Origin: Galbula dea
Taxonomy: Eukaryota; Chordata; Aves; Piciformes; Galbulidae
NCBI GenBank assembly: GCA_013399015.1
Contig: VWZX01010538.1
Coordinates: 124,001 to 188,000 of the forward strand
Direction of reading: 5' to 3'
DNA length: 64,000 bases
Part shown: piece by piece, positions 34,901 through 49,900 of the stretch
Numbering within the stretch: position 1 is the first letter of the stretch
How the letters are laid out: every line of letters starts with the position of its first letter
Made by a program: the position numbers and the translations under genes
Notes under the pieces: model-generated
Databases searched by the model: none
Seen by the model: only the letters and a program-made list of their open reading frames with translations
Told to the model about the DNA's origin: nothing

Positions 34901-37900
34901 CCACATGGGGTTGAGAGTGTTGCGATGAATGGGCTTCGTCCGGAAGTGGCAGCTGTCCAGAGGCATCCCCAGCACATCAATTTCAATGCACGGACTGCCT
35001 GTGCTATTGCTAGGGCAGACATTCTGTCCAGACACAATCTGAAGCCAAGCAGTACACAGAGAAACCAATTAGCAAACTAATTCTTTTACTGTAAGAATTC
35101 TGAGCTGAATACTGTTCAGCACACTCCTAAGCACAGTTTGTTAAAATGCTGATCTAATTACAACGCTTCCATACTTCTGTAATTGCCAGGGCAGTAATTT
35201 CATAAGCAGAGCTGCTTCAAGCACCCCATGTTGTTGCTATGGTATCTTTCTTCTGAAAAAAATACACTATATATCATGAGTGTAACCATTCAAGGCATCT
35301 AAAAGTTAATCCAGAAAGAATGTACCAGCAATGCAGTCAAAAAGGATATTTTCTTCTCCACTACACCGGGGTGATGGCACTGGCCTCTGGCTTGCTTTGG
35401 CACACACAACACAAGAATTAGGTTTGCAGTAACCACAGCTGGGAGAATTTTGATTCTTATGAATCTCACTTTTCTAAAACATTTCCTGCAAGGGACTAGC
35501 TCCTTAGAATATATTTTTTTGGCCATAAATCCATTAATTATATATCTTCTTATATAACTTTAGAAAACCACTTTTTTTTAAGATTCAATACAGCTCTTCA
35601 TAAGGCTTTTTGTGTAGCTTTTCAAGTGTTCACAAACATGTGAAACATCTAGGGACACATATAATTCTACAGTAGTCCCAGGGAAAATGCCTTCAGGACC
35701 GGTATTTGACAAATATTGTGAAGGAAACAGTGAAACTACGGACAAATCAGCCAATAAAATAAAATAATTATCTGCTCCTTCCTCCTGTTAGTTTCTGTTA
35801 GTTATGCTGACCTTCAGAAGCACAAGCTACAGTTAGAGGTTCAGTCTTTTCATACAGAAGCATGACTATAACGCTGGTTAAACATTGTCTTTAATCTGTT
35901 TAGCTGCATGAAATTCCCTTTTAATGTACTTACTGTTAAGGAATATATAGCTGGTTCCTTATTATCAAGATCTCTTTCTAATGGACAAAACTGCTGGTAC
36001 ATAGCACAAGTCTTGTCCCACAGAACAGGAGGTTTCAAAACATATCCACAGCCACCATTAGCCTCAAACATTGCTGCATTAAGTTGCAGAGGAAGATCTG
36101 TGAAAGCAAGGTAGTCAGAACTGACAAAGAGCAATGGCACAATGGAAAAAACTGCAACAGGGAAGACAAAGATATTTTTTTAAATATATATTTTTTGTGT
36201 GTTCTGTTCTACCAATTCATTCTTGGGTTTCAGATAATTTTTGTATCCAGTACTTTATTATACAAAACTATAAAAACAGTTTTTATTTTGCTACCTCTTC
36301 CCACTGTCACAGAATCACAGAATAGCCACAGAATAGCTGCTTGAACTGGGGGAAAAAACCAAACAACCTTCAGCAATAAAATACAAATAAAATAGAATCT
36401 GTTGCAGCCCAAGCACTTCCATGCTATTGGGAAACATGCTGCAATGGCATAAAGTTTATGAACTCTGGAGCCGCTACTCTCGAGGACCAGATTGTGATGG
36501 TATAAACCTGCTTGATCCGGGGCACCCAGAGAAGTACATCCCCTCCTGATAGGAGGTAAAAGCAAATGTCAAATACAAATTCAAAGTTTAAGAACTTATT
36601 TTACACTCAAAATAGATTACAATGTGCGTTCATGTACCCATACCATCTGTTTGGTAGTTAAGAGCCACGAGCTGCACACCATGGAGCCAGAAGATCAGTG
36701 GATGGGGATTTGAGGAGTCGATGCGCGTGGCAGCAGGGTAGGTCCTCAGGAGCTGGCAGGTGGTGTGCTGGATGAGCTTCTGAGAGTAGCGCCTGCACAG
36801 CCGCTTGGCAGCATTCTCATTCAAGGAGGAGATATGATAACACTTGGGAGTCCTTATGATAGCACTGAGAGAAGCTGGAGAGTTGTAAGGAGAGCAAGGA
36901 TCTTCCCAGGTCTGCCGCATCACATCAAAAGGACCTGCAAAACAAACAGTACCCTCAAGTTACAGCTGCAGATTCACGGACTCTAAAAATTCAATGTTTT
37001 CTAGTGAAGTATGTGTGCATACTTTGGTTATCCTAGAAAAAGGTGATCCTGGAAAATTACACTTACTCAGTATGTCACGTTCCTTCTTATAAAGTAAGAA
37101 CAATCCATGAGAGGAAGCATAATGTTTCAGTATTGAAATGATACCTTGAATATATGTGCTAACAACCATTTTCATAAATAAATACTTAATTGGCATTTGC
37201 CTGAATAAAATAATGGAACACAATTCCATTCTTCTCATTTATACATTTTACAAGAGGAAGGGAGGCAAGATTGAAAGCCATCTGCTAAATCTTTAAACAG
37301 GCAGTCTACAGAGGCCATAAGAGTTAGCGGACAAAGCCAGCAAAATACTTAGATATCCTTTACAATTGGGCATGAGACATCTTCATGGGCACTAGACAGC
37401 CAGCGTAGGTTCACAAGGGGAAAGTCCTGCTTAACAAACTTAATTTCTTTTTATGACAAGGTCACCTACCTAGCTGACTAAGGGAGACTGATTGATGTAA
37501 TCTTTTTGGATTTCAGTAAAGCCTTTGATATGATCTCCCACAGTATTCTTCTGGACAGAATGGCCAGCATACAGCTAGCTAACTACACAACGTGATGGAT
37601 AAACAACTGTCTAACTGGTCAGGCTCAAAGGGTTATAGTAAGTAGCATTACACTGGGCTGCTGATCAGTCACTCGTGGGGTTCCAGAAGGCCTCTATTTT
37701 AGGGGCAGTGCTCTTCAATATCTTCATAAACAATTTGGACACACGACTGGAAGGTATCATAAATAAGTTTGCTGGTGACACCAAATTGGGAGGAGCTCTT
37801 GACTCCCTTGAAAGCAGGGCCCTGCAGAGAGATCTTCACAGACTAGAGGGCTGGGCAGTCACCAACCATATGGAGTTTAACAAAGCAAGTGCCAGATACC

Positions 37901-40900
37901 ACACCTGGGATGGGGCTACCCCAGAAGTACATATGGATTGGGGAACGAGAGGCTGGAGAGCAGCTGCACAGAGAGGGATTTGGGGGTTCTGGTTGACGGG
38001 AAATTGAACAACAGTCAGTAGTGTGCCCTGGCAGCCAAAAAAGCCAACTGTGTCCTGGGGTGCATCAGTCACTGCACTGTTAGTTGGCCAAGGGAGGCGA
38101 CAGCCCCACTCCACTCTGTGCTGGTGCGGCCTCACCTCGAGTACTGTGTGCAGTTTTGGGGATCACTGTATAGGAGGGATATAAAACTGTTGGAGAGTGT
38201 CCAGAGAGCCACGGACATGGCAAAGGGTCTGGAGGAGAAGCCATATGAGGAACAGCTAAAGTCACTTGGTTTGTTCAGCCTGGAGAAGACGAGACTGAGC
38301 AGAGACCTCATTGCGGTCTATAACTTCCTTATGAGGGGAAGTGGAGGGGCAGGAACTTATCTCTCTGGTGACCAGCAACAAGACTGACACAAATGACATG
38401 AAGCTGTGCCAGGAGATGTTTAGGCTGGATATTAGGAAAAAGTTCTTCACCCAGAAGGCAGTGGAGCACTGTGGAATAGGGTCCCTAGAGAGGTAGTCAT
38501 GGTGTCAAGCCTGACAGAATTTTTAGGGTTGTCCTGTGCATTGACAGGAGTTGGACTTGATGATCCTCGTGGGTCCTTTCCAACTCAGGACATTTTATGA
38601 TTTTATGGTTCTATGATTCTGTGATTCATTTTTAGGACTATTTTTAGGCCTCTAGAAGTGAATCAAACCTATCTGTTGCAGCTGTGCCCTTGGGCTGAAA
38701 GAAATGTGATGTTCCTTGAGCCAGAAAGTAAGTACAAGAAAGGGTACAGCTGTAACTTTCTGTTTATGGCATTCACACCCGAAAGGCAAGAGATCTGGAT
38801 CTCATCCCTGCCCCAGAACATTTTTCTGTAAATTCTCTGTGTTTCTTTACATCTGTTCATATGCAGAAGTGCAAATTTCCAAATTCAATCACTTGCAGAG
38901 TCTAAATACCTCCAAGATGGAACCCAGGAGTCTGCATGATTATGTGTTTGGACTTGGCTGAATTTTAGGCAACTACTTCAGACACTGGAAGTCCTTTTCT
39001 GGATCCAGACCAACAATTCTGCCTTCTATTTGTACTTAAAAAGTATTCATTCATACCTTTTAAAATACAAACTTTAAGATAAATCATTTAAAATGTATGT
39101 TGGTTTTGAACCATTTATGAATTAGGGTCTTCATATTCCTGACCAAGTAATCATTTTAGCATTCCGCACTCAACATTTCAGTTACAATAGTGTTACTGTA
39201 ATAGCTGCTGCGCTAATGAAAAACCATTAAAAAATTCAACATCTTACACATTTTAAAGTATTTGATCTTTAACAACTTGACCTGGTGTGTGTGTCGGATT
39301 ACAGAGTCATTCCACGTGACTGGTGAAAGAAGATGCTAACTTTACCTTTTCCAGATGCTTTGGCAAGAGTAGCTGACTCCCCAGGGCTCAGCCTGCCGGG
39401 ATTGTTGCCAAAAATGGACTTCCTGCTTTTTCTTTCTTTTCCTCTGCTAGAGCCAGATGGGTTTAGAGTTGACAAGCCTGTTCCCATAAACGTAAAATAA
39501 ATGAGCCAAAAAACATGACCAAGAGGGCATGACATTTTCCATCATATTTTACATTATTTTGGGAGGCATGAATACTTTTGTTACATAGTACACAAGGCAA
39601 GCAGTGTATTTTTCTCCATAGTTTAACATCTTTATATACATACTTACCTTTATATATGTATATATTAAGTATGTGTGTGTATATATATATATATAAAATG
39701 CATTTAAAAGCCATATGAAGCAATAAAATATTCAGTTATCTTTCTGTGACAGAATGTTTTTCCATTTTACTTTTTGGCTTGAGGAAGGTAGTGGCTCTAT
39801 CTCAAATTATCAAATGGTCCTAATTAATACTACAAATATTTGCAGTAACAGTCCTAATGTATTCATCCTTAGAATATTTAACAAACAAAAAAAATCCTAG
39901 GAAAGGACACCTACACATAATTAATTAAATGCAAGAATATGATTAAAAGATATAACATAAAGGAAAAAGCCCAAACACTGCTGATTAAACAGTTTAACCT
40001 TAAGATGTTTTCAGAATTATCTTCATCTGTTTAGAATTTATTTCAATGTATTTCAATACAGTAGATATGCAGAATTCATTAAGTATTTAATGGCCAATAT
40101 GTACTAGAAGTGGAGCTGGAAAACTCTAGTATAGCTATGACTCAAACATATGCATTCTAGCAAACTAATCATTGAAATCATGACCTAACTCCCAGTAAAG
40201 TAAACAGACTTAATCCCCCTTAAAGTCAGTTGCTTTATCTTGACTTGGAGAGAGCATACAGCAGACCAAAATTAAAGTAACAAACCACAACAGTTCCTCT
40301 GACACCCACAACAGCTAGGTGTGGGATGCTGTCAGAAATCCAAGATGTACTTGCAACATAAACTATTATGAAGTACACTGTGACTCACAAAACAACCATC
40401 ATGAACTCACATCAATTCACACCTCCCTAAAGACAATTCTGGATTTAATACGAATACTTTGACTACAAATATAAAGCACAAAGAGCATATATATTGGACT
40501 CTCTTCTGCTGAAGTCTCTCCACAGCTGTAGATTTTCAGCTCTCAATTCTGACAGCATGTCTACATGTTCTTAGGAAAATTATGCTGATAGTTTCAACGG
40601 AACTGCTTAGGTTAGTATAATTTAGGATATACATAAATGTTTTCAGCATTAGAGATGAACTGTCTCTTTGGGCCAAAGCATACACATAAACCACAGAAGA
40701 TAATAGAAGGTGAGATCAAAGAATATGAACTGACTAAAAGAATGAGGATTTATGTACTGTGTGCATCCATCCTAGTCTTCAATGGATCAAATGGATTTGG
40801 CATGCGAGATCCAGGTTTCAAAATCCTGTTGTGGAGACAATCACTGAGGAAACAGACTAACCTCATAAATCACCAGAGTGTGCAATGCAAAACACCAGGG

Positions 40901-43900
40901 TTATCTGAACCCAATGCAATGGCCACAGGGTAAGCTTCAGCTGGGAGAGTTTTTTCAGTCTTTCCCATGACCATGACTTTGCATGTGACATACCTCCTCC
41001 CAGAGGCAAGCTCCAATTTAAACTTGACTCCAAAACATGGCATCAACTATTCATAGAATCATAAATTCATAAAATAATGGAGTTTGGCAAGGATCTGGAA
41101 GTCATCTGGTCCAATTCTTTGGTCAAAGCAGGACCAGCTTAGTCCCACCATACTGCACATAGATACTACTATATTACTATAATGACAGAGTAAATGCTTT
41201 GTATTTCCCTACAATCCCTATGATATATCCTTTGAGTTATAGAATTTAGTGCCCATCTCTCATGTTAGATATGAACACACCACTTTACTACTTTTAGATT
41301 TTTAATCCAGAGGATGGGAAAGTTCCCTGCCCTTCTATTCTATCCATGCTAATGTAACAGGTTAAACTGTCATCTTCTTACCATGTGTTTCATACCAACA
41401 GCCAGTTAGTCTGTGGGTTTGCAGACCTTCAAAAAGAATTTACAGTACTTTTGTATGTAGAGCATCCTTTTTATGTTCACCTTCATTTCCTGAAAAGTGA
41501 TACCACAGGGGCAGACAGTCTATACAATGGACATGGTGACTGAATTTCATGCTGGTTAACTCAGATAACTCCCTGCTCTCTGCACTTGATTGTGCAGATC
41601 CTGTTTTTAAGTACCCAGCTTTCCCTCCTCATTGTGTAAGGATCCTCAGCACCAAGACAACAAGCCATGTGCCAGTGGGTTATAGCAGTATTGTGCTGAA
41701 GTATGCTTCACTGCCTTCGTCTTGGGTGAACCAAAATAATAGCTCTTCACCTTCTTAAATAAATGGTATGATGATATCCAACAGAGTAAAACTGAAGTTA
41801 AGCAAGGACTGTAAGAGCCAAAAAACACTGAAACAGCAAGGGCTGTGTTGGGTTCCTTGTTACCAGAGAAATGTTATTTTCTCCACATGATAAATTCTGT
41901 TTTGACCAGGAAGCACTTAGGGAAGTCTGTGTTACTCAGTATGCTAGGATAAATGAGCATAATGGTCCCTGTACTTCTTTATAGTCATGAATCAGTGATT
42001 AACATTCAGGGACACAGGCAACTGTAAACACAGAATAGAAATATATCTAGACAGGAGAAATAGAATATTTACACAATTGAATTCTGCCCCCTCTATTTCC
42101 AAAACTGTTCTATTTTCTGAGTTGGTTAGAAACTCAATCAATAGAGCTACACAGTGATGGATCTGTGAGCCTTGTTCTCATTCTTAATGGGTATGGCAGT
42201 GTCTTTGCCCTACAGCTGAGCAAAGAAATCTAACCAGTGACATGGTGGCCATGGAAGTCCACATATCTTGCAGAGAAGGCAATATTTGTCTCAAAGGAGA
42301 CCAAGTGTTTTGGAAAACCAATTTCTACAGCTTCATACATTCATCTGTGAAGGAACTCATTTTCTTACTTGTTCTATTTATGTCCCCTTAAAAGCAAGAA
42401 GAAAAAAATCCAATAATGAAAGCAGGTATAAACCAGAAATATTTTGAAGTTTTCTTCAAAACTTCAAAAAAAGTCTGCATTATTCCCCCAAAACCTCCTC
42501 CTGTCCTATCCACTTGGAGTAGATACATCTATAGGTAAAGATAAAACACACTAAAATGAGGTCACTTAAAGAAACATGACAAGCTCTTCCTGCAAGGTTT
42601 TAAGACTATTTTCCTTCCTAATTCGCTATGTCCTTACATGGAAACTGAAGAGCTCTTAAGATAAAGCTTTCTGTTGTCTGTCACTTGGCAATGAAGCAGT
42701 TGCCTAAGTTGTGAAGACTGGCAAATTTCACTTTTGCAAACATTATAATATGACAAACAACACGTCTTCACATAATTTATGAATACTACTTCTCAGCCAG
42801 GAGCTATTATTATGTAGACTACCAAATCATCAAGAATAAAGTTCCTCGTCTATTTCAATTTGAAACTGCTTGTACTAACCTATTTGAAACATAAACATAA
42901 TGTCTCCAAGGATTAGAAAGCTTAAAGCAATAAACCAGGGCAGTGTACTTACCAGGAAACTTAACAGCTTGACAGTAAATGACAAGATCTGACAGCTCTG
43001 GGGCTATCTGTCTGCTTTCCTTCTTATTTTGTGGAAGATAGAATTCTTCACCCAGCTCCATGTCATAAACCTGAGTGACAATGCCAAAACCATACAATAA
43101 CAAAATTAATGAATGTGAAAATACTCTTGCAGAACTTAACTTATGTCCTTAAAATTCTTTATCTACTTTTTCCTATATGGTTTGCTGTCTTTACCTAATA
43201 CGTCTCTGTGTGCAGGTTTATGCATCGATAGCCATTATTGATATTTTGGTAGTGTGCAAAGGCCTCAATCAGAGTCAGTTCATTTGGACGAAAAACATTC
43301 ATGCTCCGGAGGAACTACGATTTAGTAAACAGTAATGCACTGGTCCAGCTGTCAGATGATTTAATCAAAAGCAATATGGCTATCTGATATCAGAGTGTGG
43401 TATTTTGAAGTTATTTAGATATACAAAGATGCTGAAAATTCAGCTGAAATGTTCAGTTCCATAAATGCTAATGAAAACTAGTTCTCTAAATAAACTTCTG
43501 GATCTAGCTTCAATGAAGTTTTTCACTGAGAGCAACAACAGCTAAAATTTGCAGCCAAATAGCCTATATATACAATAACCCCTGCGGACTTTTCTTGAAC
43601 AGTATGTTGAGCATTTGTGCTATTTATTCTAATCTCTCTTCTCTGTGCTTCCATGCTTTCTACTATTTGTCTTCATTAAAGTGCATTTGCCATCTGATAT
43701 CTCAGTTACCTAAACTGCTCAAATCCTTTTGAACCTAGTCATATATCGAAATATGAATAAGAAAGAGGGGGAAAAGCAGAACTAACCTTTCCTTTATTAT
43801 TGTAAGCAGCACAATCAGCCTTCTTTATTCGTTTAGGAGTCTCTTCATTATATTCATACTGCAGTTTATCACTTGATAATTTATTCTCAGGTCGGTCTTC

Positions 43901-46900
43901 AAGAATGTTATCTAAAAATTAATAGGATTTTAATAAACTTAAAGCCAAACAACTTCAACTGGAAATTTAATGTGCATTAACAATATTTGTGAAGAATGCT
44001 GTGAAACCTATCTGAACAACCAGATGCCAAAACAATGCATTTACTGGTCAAAGCATTCTCTTTCAGCAGTAACTTTCTACCTCAGTAAGTAAATGCTCAG
44101 TTTTGGTTAATATGTTGCACTTTATTAAAGCCCATCCTTTTGTGTTTACAAGATGCTCAAAACAAAAACATATAATAAATTAAGCTTGCCATCTGAAAAC
44201 AACTGACATTACTGAACAACAAAAAATTGCTTAAGTCCAAGCACAGTTATTCACATCAAACATGTACACGTCTTTGTACAGCAAGTTCTGGCTTTCCTCT
44301 GCTTACATTCACCATGAACAAATACTTTTCTACATTTGTAGAATTTCCTCTGCAAAGCGACATATTTACCAGAGAAAAATACACCCACTAACTTGGTCTT
44401 TCGGGACCAAAACACTGTAACTGTCACAAAAGGAATGGTTTTATGTTATTCCTGATGCTTTGACCATATTCTTTTTATGCATAACCAGTGACACACATGC
44501 AGCTTTCTAATAGTTCCTGACCAGTTAACAATGCCACATAAAAATATCTGATTGCATTTTTAATATGAAGTAGGAATCATATATTCACACTGTCACATTT
44601 AACAGGCTGGAAATGCAGTGCTGATTTCATGCAGTTAAAATGCTCAACCAAACGGCCTTTACCTTCCTGGCTGTTAGGAGCAGGACAAGCACTAAGGACA
44701 TCAGCTACAGGGAAACAGAGTCAGAGAAGGAATAAGAGTAAAGGAAAGTAAGATTTACAGCCAGAGAAATGAAAATTAAGTGTCAGTTGTAAAATTATTA
44801 GCCTTACGTAAACCTAATATATCAGTAAGGAAAATAAAACTGAAAATATTTTAGAAAGTTTACAGACCATTATTTAGATTAGTTTTGCAAAAAATATGAA
44901 CATAATTAAAGATACCAAAGAATAATCATTGTAATAAAGCAGCAAACCATGCTGCAGATTCCTTCATATATTGGAAGGTGTGAATGTTTCTTGCTAGATT
45001 CAGATTTCTCAAGCCTTCTCTTAGCTGGAACATTGCCCAAACATCACTTACAGCAGTTACCTTGCAATATTTTCCTGGCAAATCTATTAACAAAGATCTA
45101 AGTTATTCACAGCAATTTTCTTCTACATTACCTCCACGTTGTCCCACACAAGTATTCTTAAGTAGCCAGTTAGGCCAGCTTTCTAGCAAAACACAACTGA
45201 AGACAGCACTGGCATCAAACTTGTAAGTTTTCCTATTAGCATAAATAATGCGGCTACCCTACAAGCAGTGGTCAGGTCCTAACCTGCATTCAGTAATTTT
45301 GTGACTATTTTTAAAATCATTAAACACAGAAGCAAGTAATGTAAATAAGAAACCAACAGGAAAGAAGTACTGTGCTGCAAGGCATGCTTGAGCCTTGCAT
45401 CTTCTCTGAGCATGGTACCTGGAACTCAAACAGGTACCCATTAAATTAAATATGCAGTAATTTACTGTTTGCCTAGAAGAACATGCATGACTACATCACC
45501 CTGATGTTCTGTCTGGCTCATTTTTCTTTTTCTGACAGTGGCAATGGGAGATGCTGTTTAAATAGTGCACCCAGCCACTGGTCACAGTCCACCTCCCTAG
45601 TACCACCCCAACATCCACAATTGCTGAATATTAGGAATGTTAGATTGTACATTTCTACCAATAGCATTTGCTTACAAACCAGTCCATGAATTTTTCCAAT
45701 CCTCTTTTTTTTTTTTTTTTTAAATCTGTTGATACTATTTGCCTTCACAATTTCCCATGGCAACAAAGAAATACTTAATTTTACCTGGTTTAGACCAATA
45801 TTTCACATGTTTTACTGAACCACCTCCTAAGGTGTAACAGTTCTACATCCCCATTATCCATCACTTCATAGTTTAGTAAACATGCTTCAAATTCACTTCT
45901 CAGTCCTCCTCTCTATCAGCTGGAGAATTCCAGCCTTTTCAGACTTGTGCAAGGCTACTGCCACACTCCCTTAACTTTTCTGGTTGGCTTCTCTCTAGCT
46001 TCCTTAAGTCCATTATATCCTTGAGATCTGGAGGCAAGAACTGGACACAGAGATCAAGTTGTGGCACTTAAGGTTTTATACAGAAGTAAAAAGATGTTTT
46101 GTTTTCAGTACTGTTCCTGAAGATGCCCATCTTTTGGCTGTCACTGCACACTGAGCTGAGGATTTCATAGAACTTTCAATGATTCCATGATCTCCCAAAT
46201 TGATACTGCTGTTGTTAAGCTTAGAATCATATAAGCAAGGTTTAGGTTTTTTCCCCTAAATGTGTTTACCTTATATTTACCTGCACTGAAGTATAACTGT
46301 AACTTTTGTCCCTTTAGTCAGTTTTGGAGTTTATGGAGTTTAACAATGGTGCAGCATTGAAGTACCCAAAGAGCTTAGTATCACTTTTACTATCTCTGCT
46401 CTCATTGGGTAAACACATTGTGATCTACTTATATAAACAATCTATATAGTCTCTGAAAATTACCAATTAAAAATAATGAGTAACCCATTTAGATGCATGC
46501 AGCTTGTTCAATCCACACATGGGGGTTTTGACAAATATTCTTTGGCATATCTTGAAAGGATTAAATGTTTCTGGCTCCAGCTGTTTGGTCGACCAGAATC
46601 TACCAGCTCTACAGAACAAGAAGCATAAAAGATGCATGATTTTCCGTTCAGCTGCCTCAGTGTGGCACCTTCTGTCCTTCATCTACAGTTGAATCAAACA
46701 TGTTTGACTGAACTGGAGAGCTAAGGAAGTAGTAAAAGTTAAATAACTGCAGTATTTTTTATCACCTCCAGGATGTTAAACATTACATCCAATCTAGAAA
46801 CTGCTCCTAAAGGTGGATTTATGATAAACTGCCAGTTCCTGAAGGCTACAATAGCCGAAGTGTAGACAGCACATGAATTTAATAGGCAAGTCAGTAAGCC

Positions 46901-49900
46901 ATGCCTTCCCATTTTTTTCACTGAGTAGCTAAAGCTTTAACAAAGCTTCATTTAACACACCAGAGACTTCTCTACCTTTATGTATGAAGTGAACAGCTGA
47001 TCCTGAATGTGTAACTAAAATAGGTACTTCAGGGGTCTCTGGTATTAGACAGTAACCAAGAAGGACTTTGGAGAATCTGCATCTTAGGGCAATTTAATGG
47101 CAGTCACAGAGATGCAAGGGATAAGACTGTGGTGAACCTTGAGCTTTCGAAGTGTCTAAACTTCTTATGAAAGACAATAAAGGTGAATGTAGGCTGAGTA
47201 CACTATAAACAGACAATTCTTTTCATAGTATAAATAACATAAAATATAATTTACAAAGACTATAATTCAGCATGCACTGCACAGTTAAAACATTTAATGG
47301 TTGGAGTTAAAATCGCATTCAAGTCTTTTACACAGTCAAAACATTTTCACAGTATTAGAGACCACTACACCAAAGTGCCACCAAGGACATTTACTGCATC
47401 CTCCTCTCACAAAGGAAGATCAAGTTACCTATGTCATTCCTGAACTAGAATATTTACATGCCTTATTGCTACAGTTTTAACAACAGCACTGTAATAAAAA
47501 AATATATATTGTTACCATCAGAGAGAGATTCATAGTCATAGTCATATTCATCCTCTTCATCTTCTTCCTCTTCATTGGTAGGTGTGGGGTTGCTAGCCCC
47601 ATTGCTAGCCTGTGCTTGCATATGTGCCAGCTGGTGAGCCTACAGCAACAGAACCACTTATTACATGGTTGGGAAGTATTTTTAAAAAGCAAGAGAGTTT
47701 CCATCACTGTTTGAATCTTATTTTATTTGTACGAAAGCACTAAATATATATAACGAGAAATAAGTAAGACTGTTAAGATCAAACTAAAATACCATTTTAA
47801 GGGTTTGAATATTAAGAAATGTATTGACAGAAAAACACCCAGTAAGATATGAAACCTAACTCATGAGAAAATGTCCACTTTGCACATGATTCAGAGCAAG
47901 ATTGCCTTTGTCCAGTCTGAGGTATGCTGTTCTGGAAATGGTTTTAAACTTTTAGAAAAGATGGTGACAGCTCCATATACTATGTGCTATTTTGATAGAA
48001 GATTTCAATTCTAATTCAACTGTGTTTACATTTTGGGTAAAGCAATTAGTTTTCAAGATTCAATCTAACTGCTGACTAACCATAGACATTGCTAATTAAG
48101 GCTACCAGAGATGCAGCTCTAATTTTTAGAAAGTAAAAATATTCTCATACAGGTATAAGCATTACTTAAATAGCAGAGTCCCCCCCAAAAAGGGATTAAG
48201 ACAGGAAGTATTTTCCAGGCTTGAATACAAAAAAAGAAACAAAGTAGATTCTACTAAAAATTACTACATGCTGTATATATACACACATAGTCAGTGCCTA
48301 TCACTATTTCTTAACAAATACGAATAGCAAATGTTATAGTCTCCGAGTGAAGCTTTATTTCAGTTTATCACATAGGGCATGTGGTGCCAATCACAATATT
48401 ACAAAGTACTGTAAAACTGAAAACAAAATTTTGTTATCCTGTATCTATATATTACCATATGTCTTGTCTACTTATGTGAAAGTGTTGCAATCTACTGTGA
48501 TTCATCCAAGCATGAATATGCATTAGATTATTCTGCTGTATATATTGGAACAGCAAAAACCTCAAACAAAAATAAATCATTTCAAACAAAAGTTGGGTCT
48601 CGCTGGTTGCTATGAAGGACAGGCTTTACCTTTTGTTTCAATATATCTACTGGTGTCTGATGAGCTTTCAGCTTCTTGTTTTTAAGCAGGATTTTTCTTT
48701 TCAGTTGGCCAGGTGAAGGAAGCATGGGATCATCGGAAAAGTCACTTTCAAATAAAAACTTTGTTACCAGCTTATCTCCAAATACATTCTGAAATACAGA
48801 GAACATGTTATATTATGGAAAATCCCTCGGCATGTGCTTAGAATAATTTACCACAATTCATGGCCCACCTTGAAAATTTCAGCCATCTTCCGTTGCTGAG
48901 GCAATGAACAGTGGTTTTCTATTGATATGATAACTGGCATGTCAGAGGTGATAAATGCATTGCGATCAATAGCTTCAACTACCTCCTGTAAGGAAGAAAG
49001 GTAATTGAAAGAACATGTGATTGTTTTACAGCATTCAGCTAACTTAGTGTTAGTCGAAAGGGGAGAAAAGAAGGCATCTGTTTTCCCCTCTGAGAAGCAA
49101 AACAAGCTCCTACAGATCAACCTAGCATCTTGTTACAACAGAACTGGCAACAGCTACTTAGGCTAGTCATGTTGACAACAAAAAGACAGAAAATTACAGT
49201 ACATATGTTACAAAAACAGACTTGAAAATTGTAATGTTTACAATTGATGAGTTCATGTCTGACATAGTCCATAATTCATATTCTATTAGAATTTAGCCCA
49301 TTAGGATTTGTACTCTTCTAGTAGGTGAATTTTTTCCTTCATGAGAGAAAAAGTTACGGATTTTCTTCTCATTTGTTTTGTTTCTATATGCAATTACCAA
49401 CATACCTTAAAAGAGATCTTAGTAGTAAGAGTATGCCCATGATAAATAATAGGCATCCCATCATCACCATCCCAGCAGTCTAATTCTACGCTTCTGCAGC
49501 CTTGTAAAAGAACCTGAAATGCAATTGAACAGTGTAACCACATATAGTCCACAATCTCATGCCATCAAAGCAGAAGACAGACAGCCGAGCTAAGTGAAAG
49601 AGCAAAATGCTAGAAACAGTAATCTCAGTGGAGTGAAGACAGTCCACAGAAGCTACAATCTCTGAGACCTGAAGGTCTCATCCAACCTGGTTTTGAACAG
49701 TCAGGGATATTAGATTCATTTATAGTCAGGAGGCCATCCATCCATTATTTATTTATTCTGAAAAGCGCTACTTGCTAGAAAACCACTGAAGAAAGCAAAG
49801 AGGAAGGATGGAGGGAAAGATAAGCTAACTTATATGTTGTCATCCCAGCTTATTATTGCTATCAATATTTAGCCTGCCTATCATTGAAAAGAGTTATCTG

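Larger units (their letters stand above)
39478..42952 (-). other. PLCE1: PLCE1 intron in the Y box
   Basis: A 3.5-kb intron holding an AT/GT microsatellite at 39632-39698 and a short CR1 relic at 41051-41150. I see no further exon. Plus-strand ORFs (for example 40637-40933) resemble nothing known. Confidence 0.65.
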
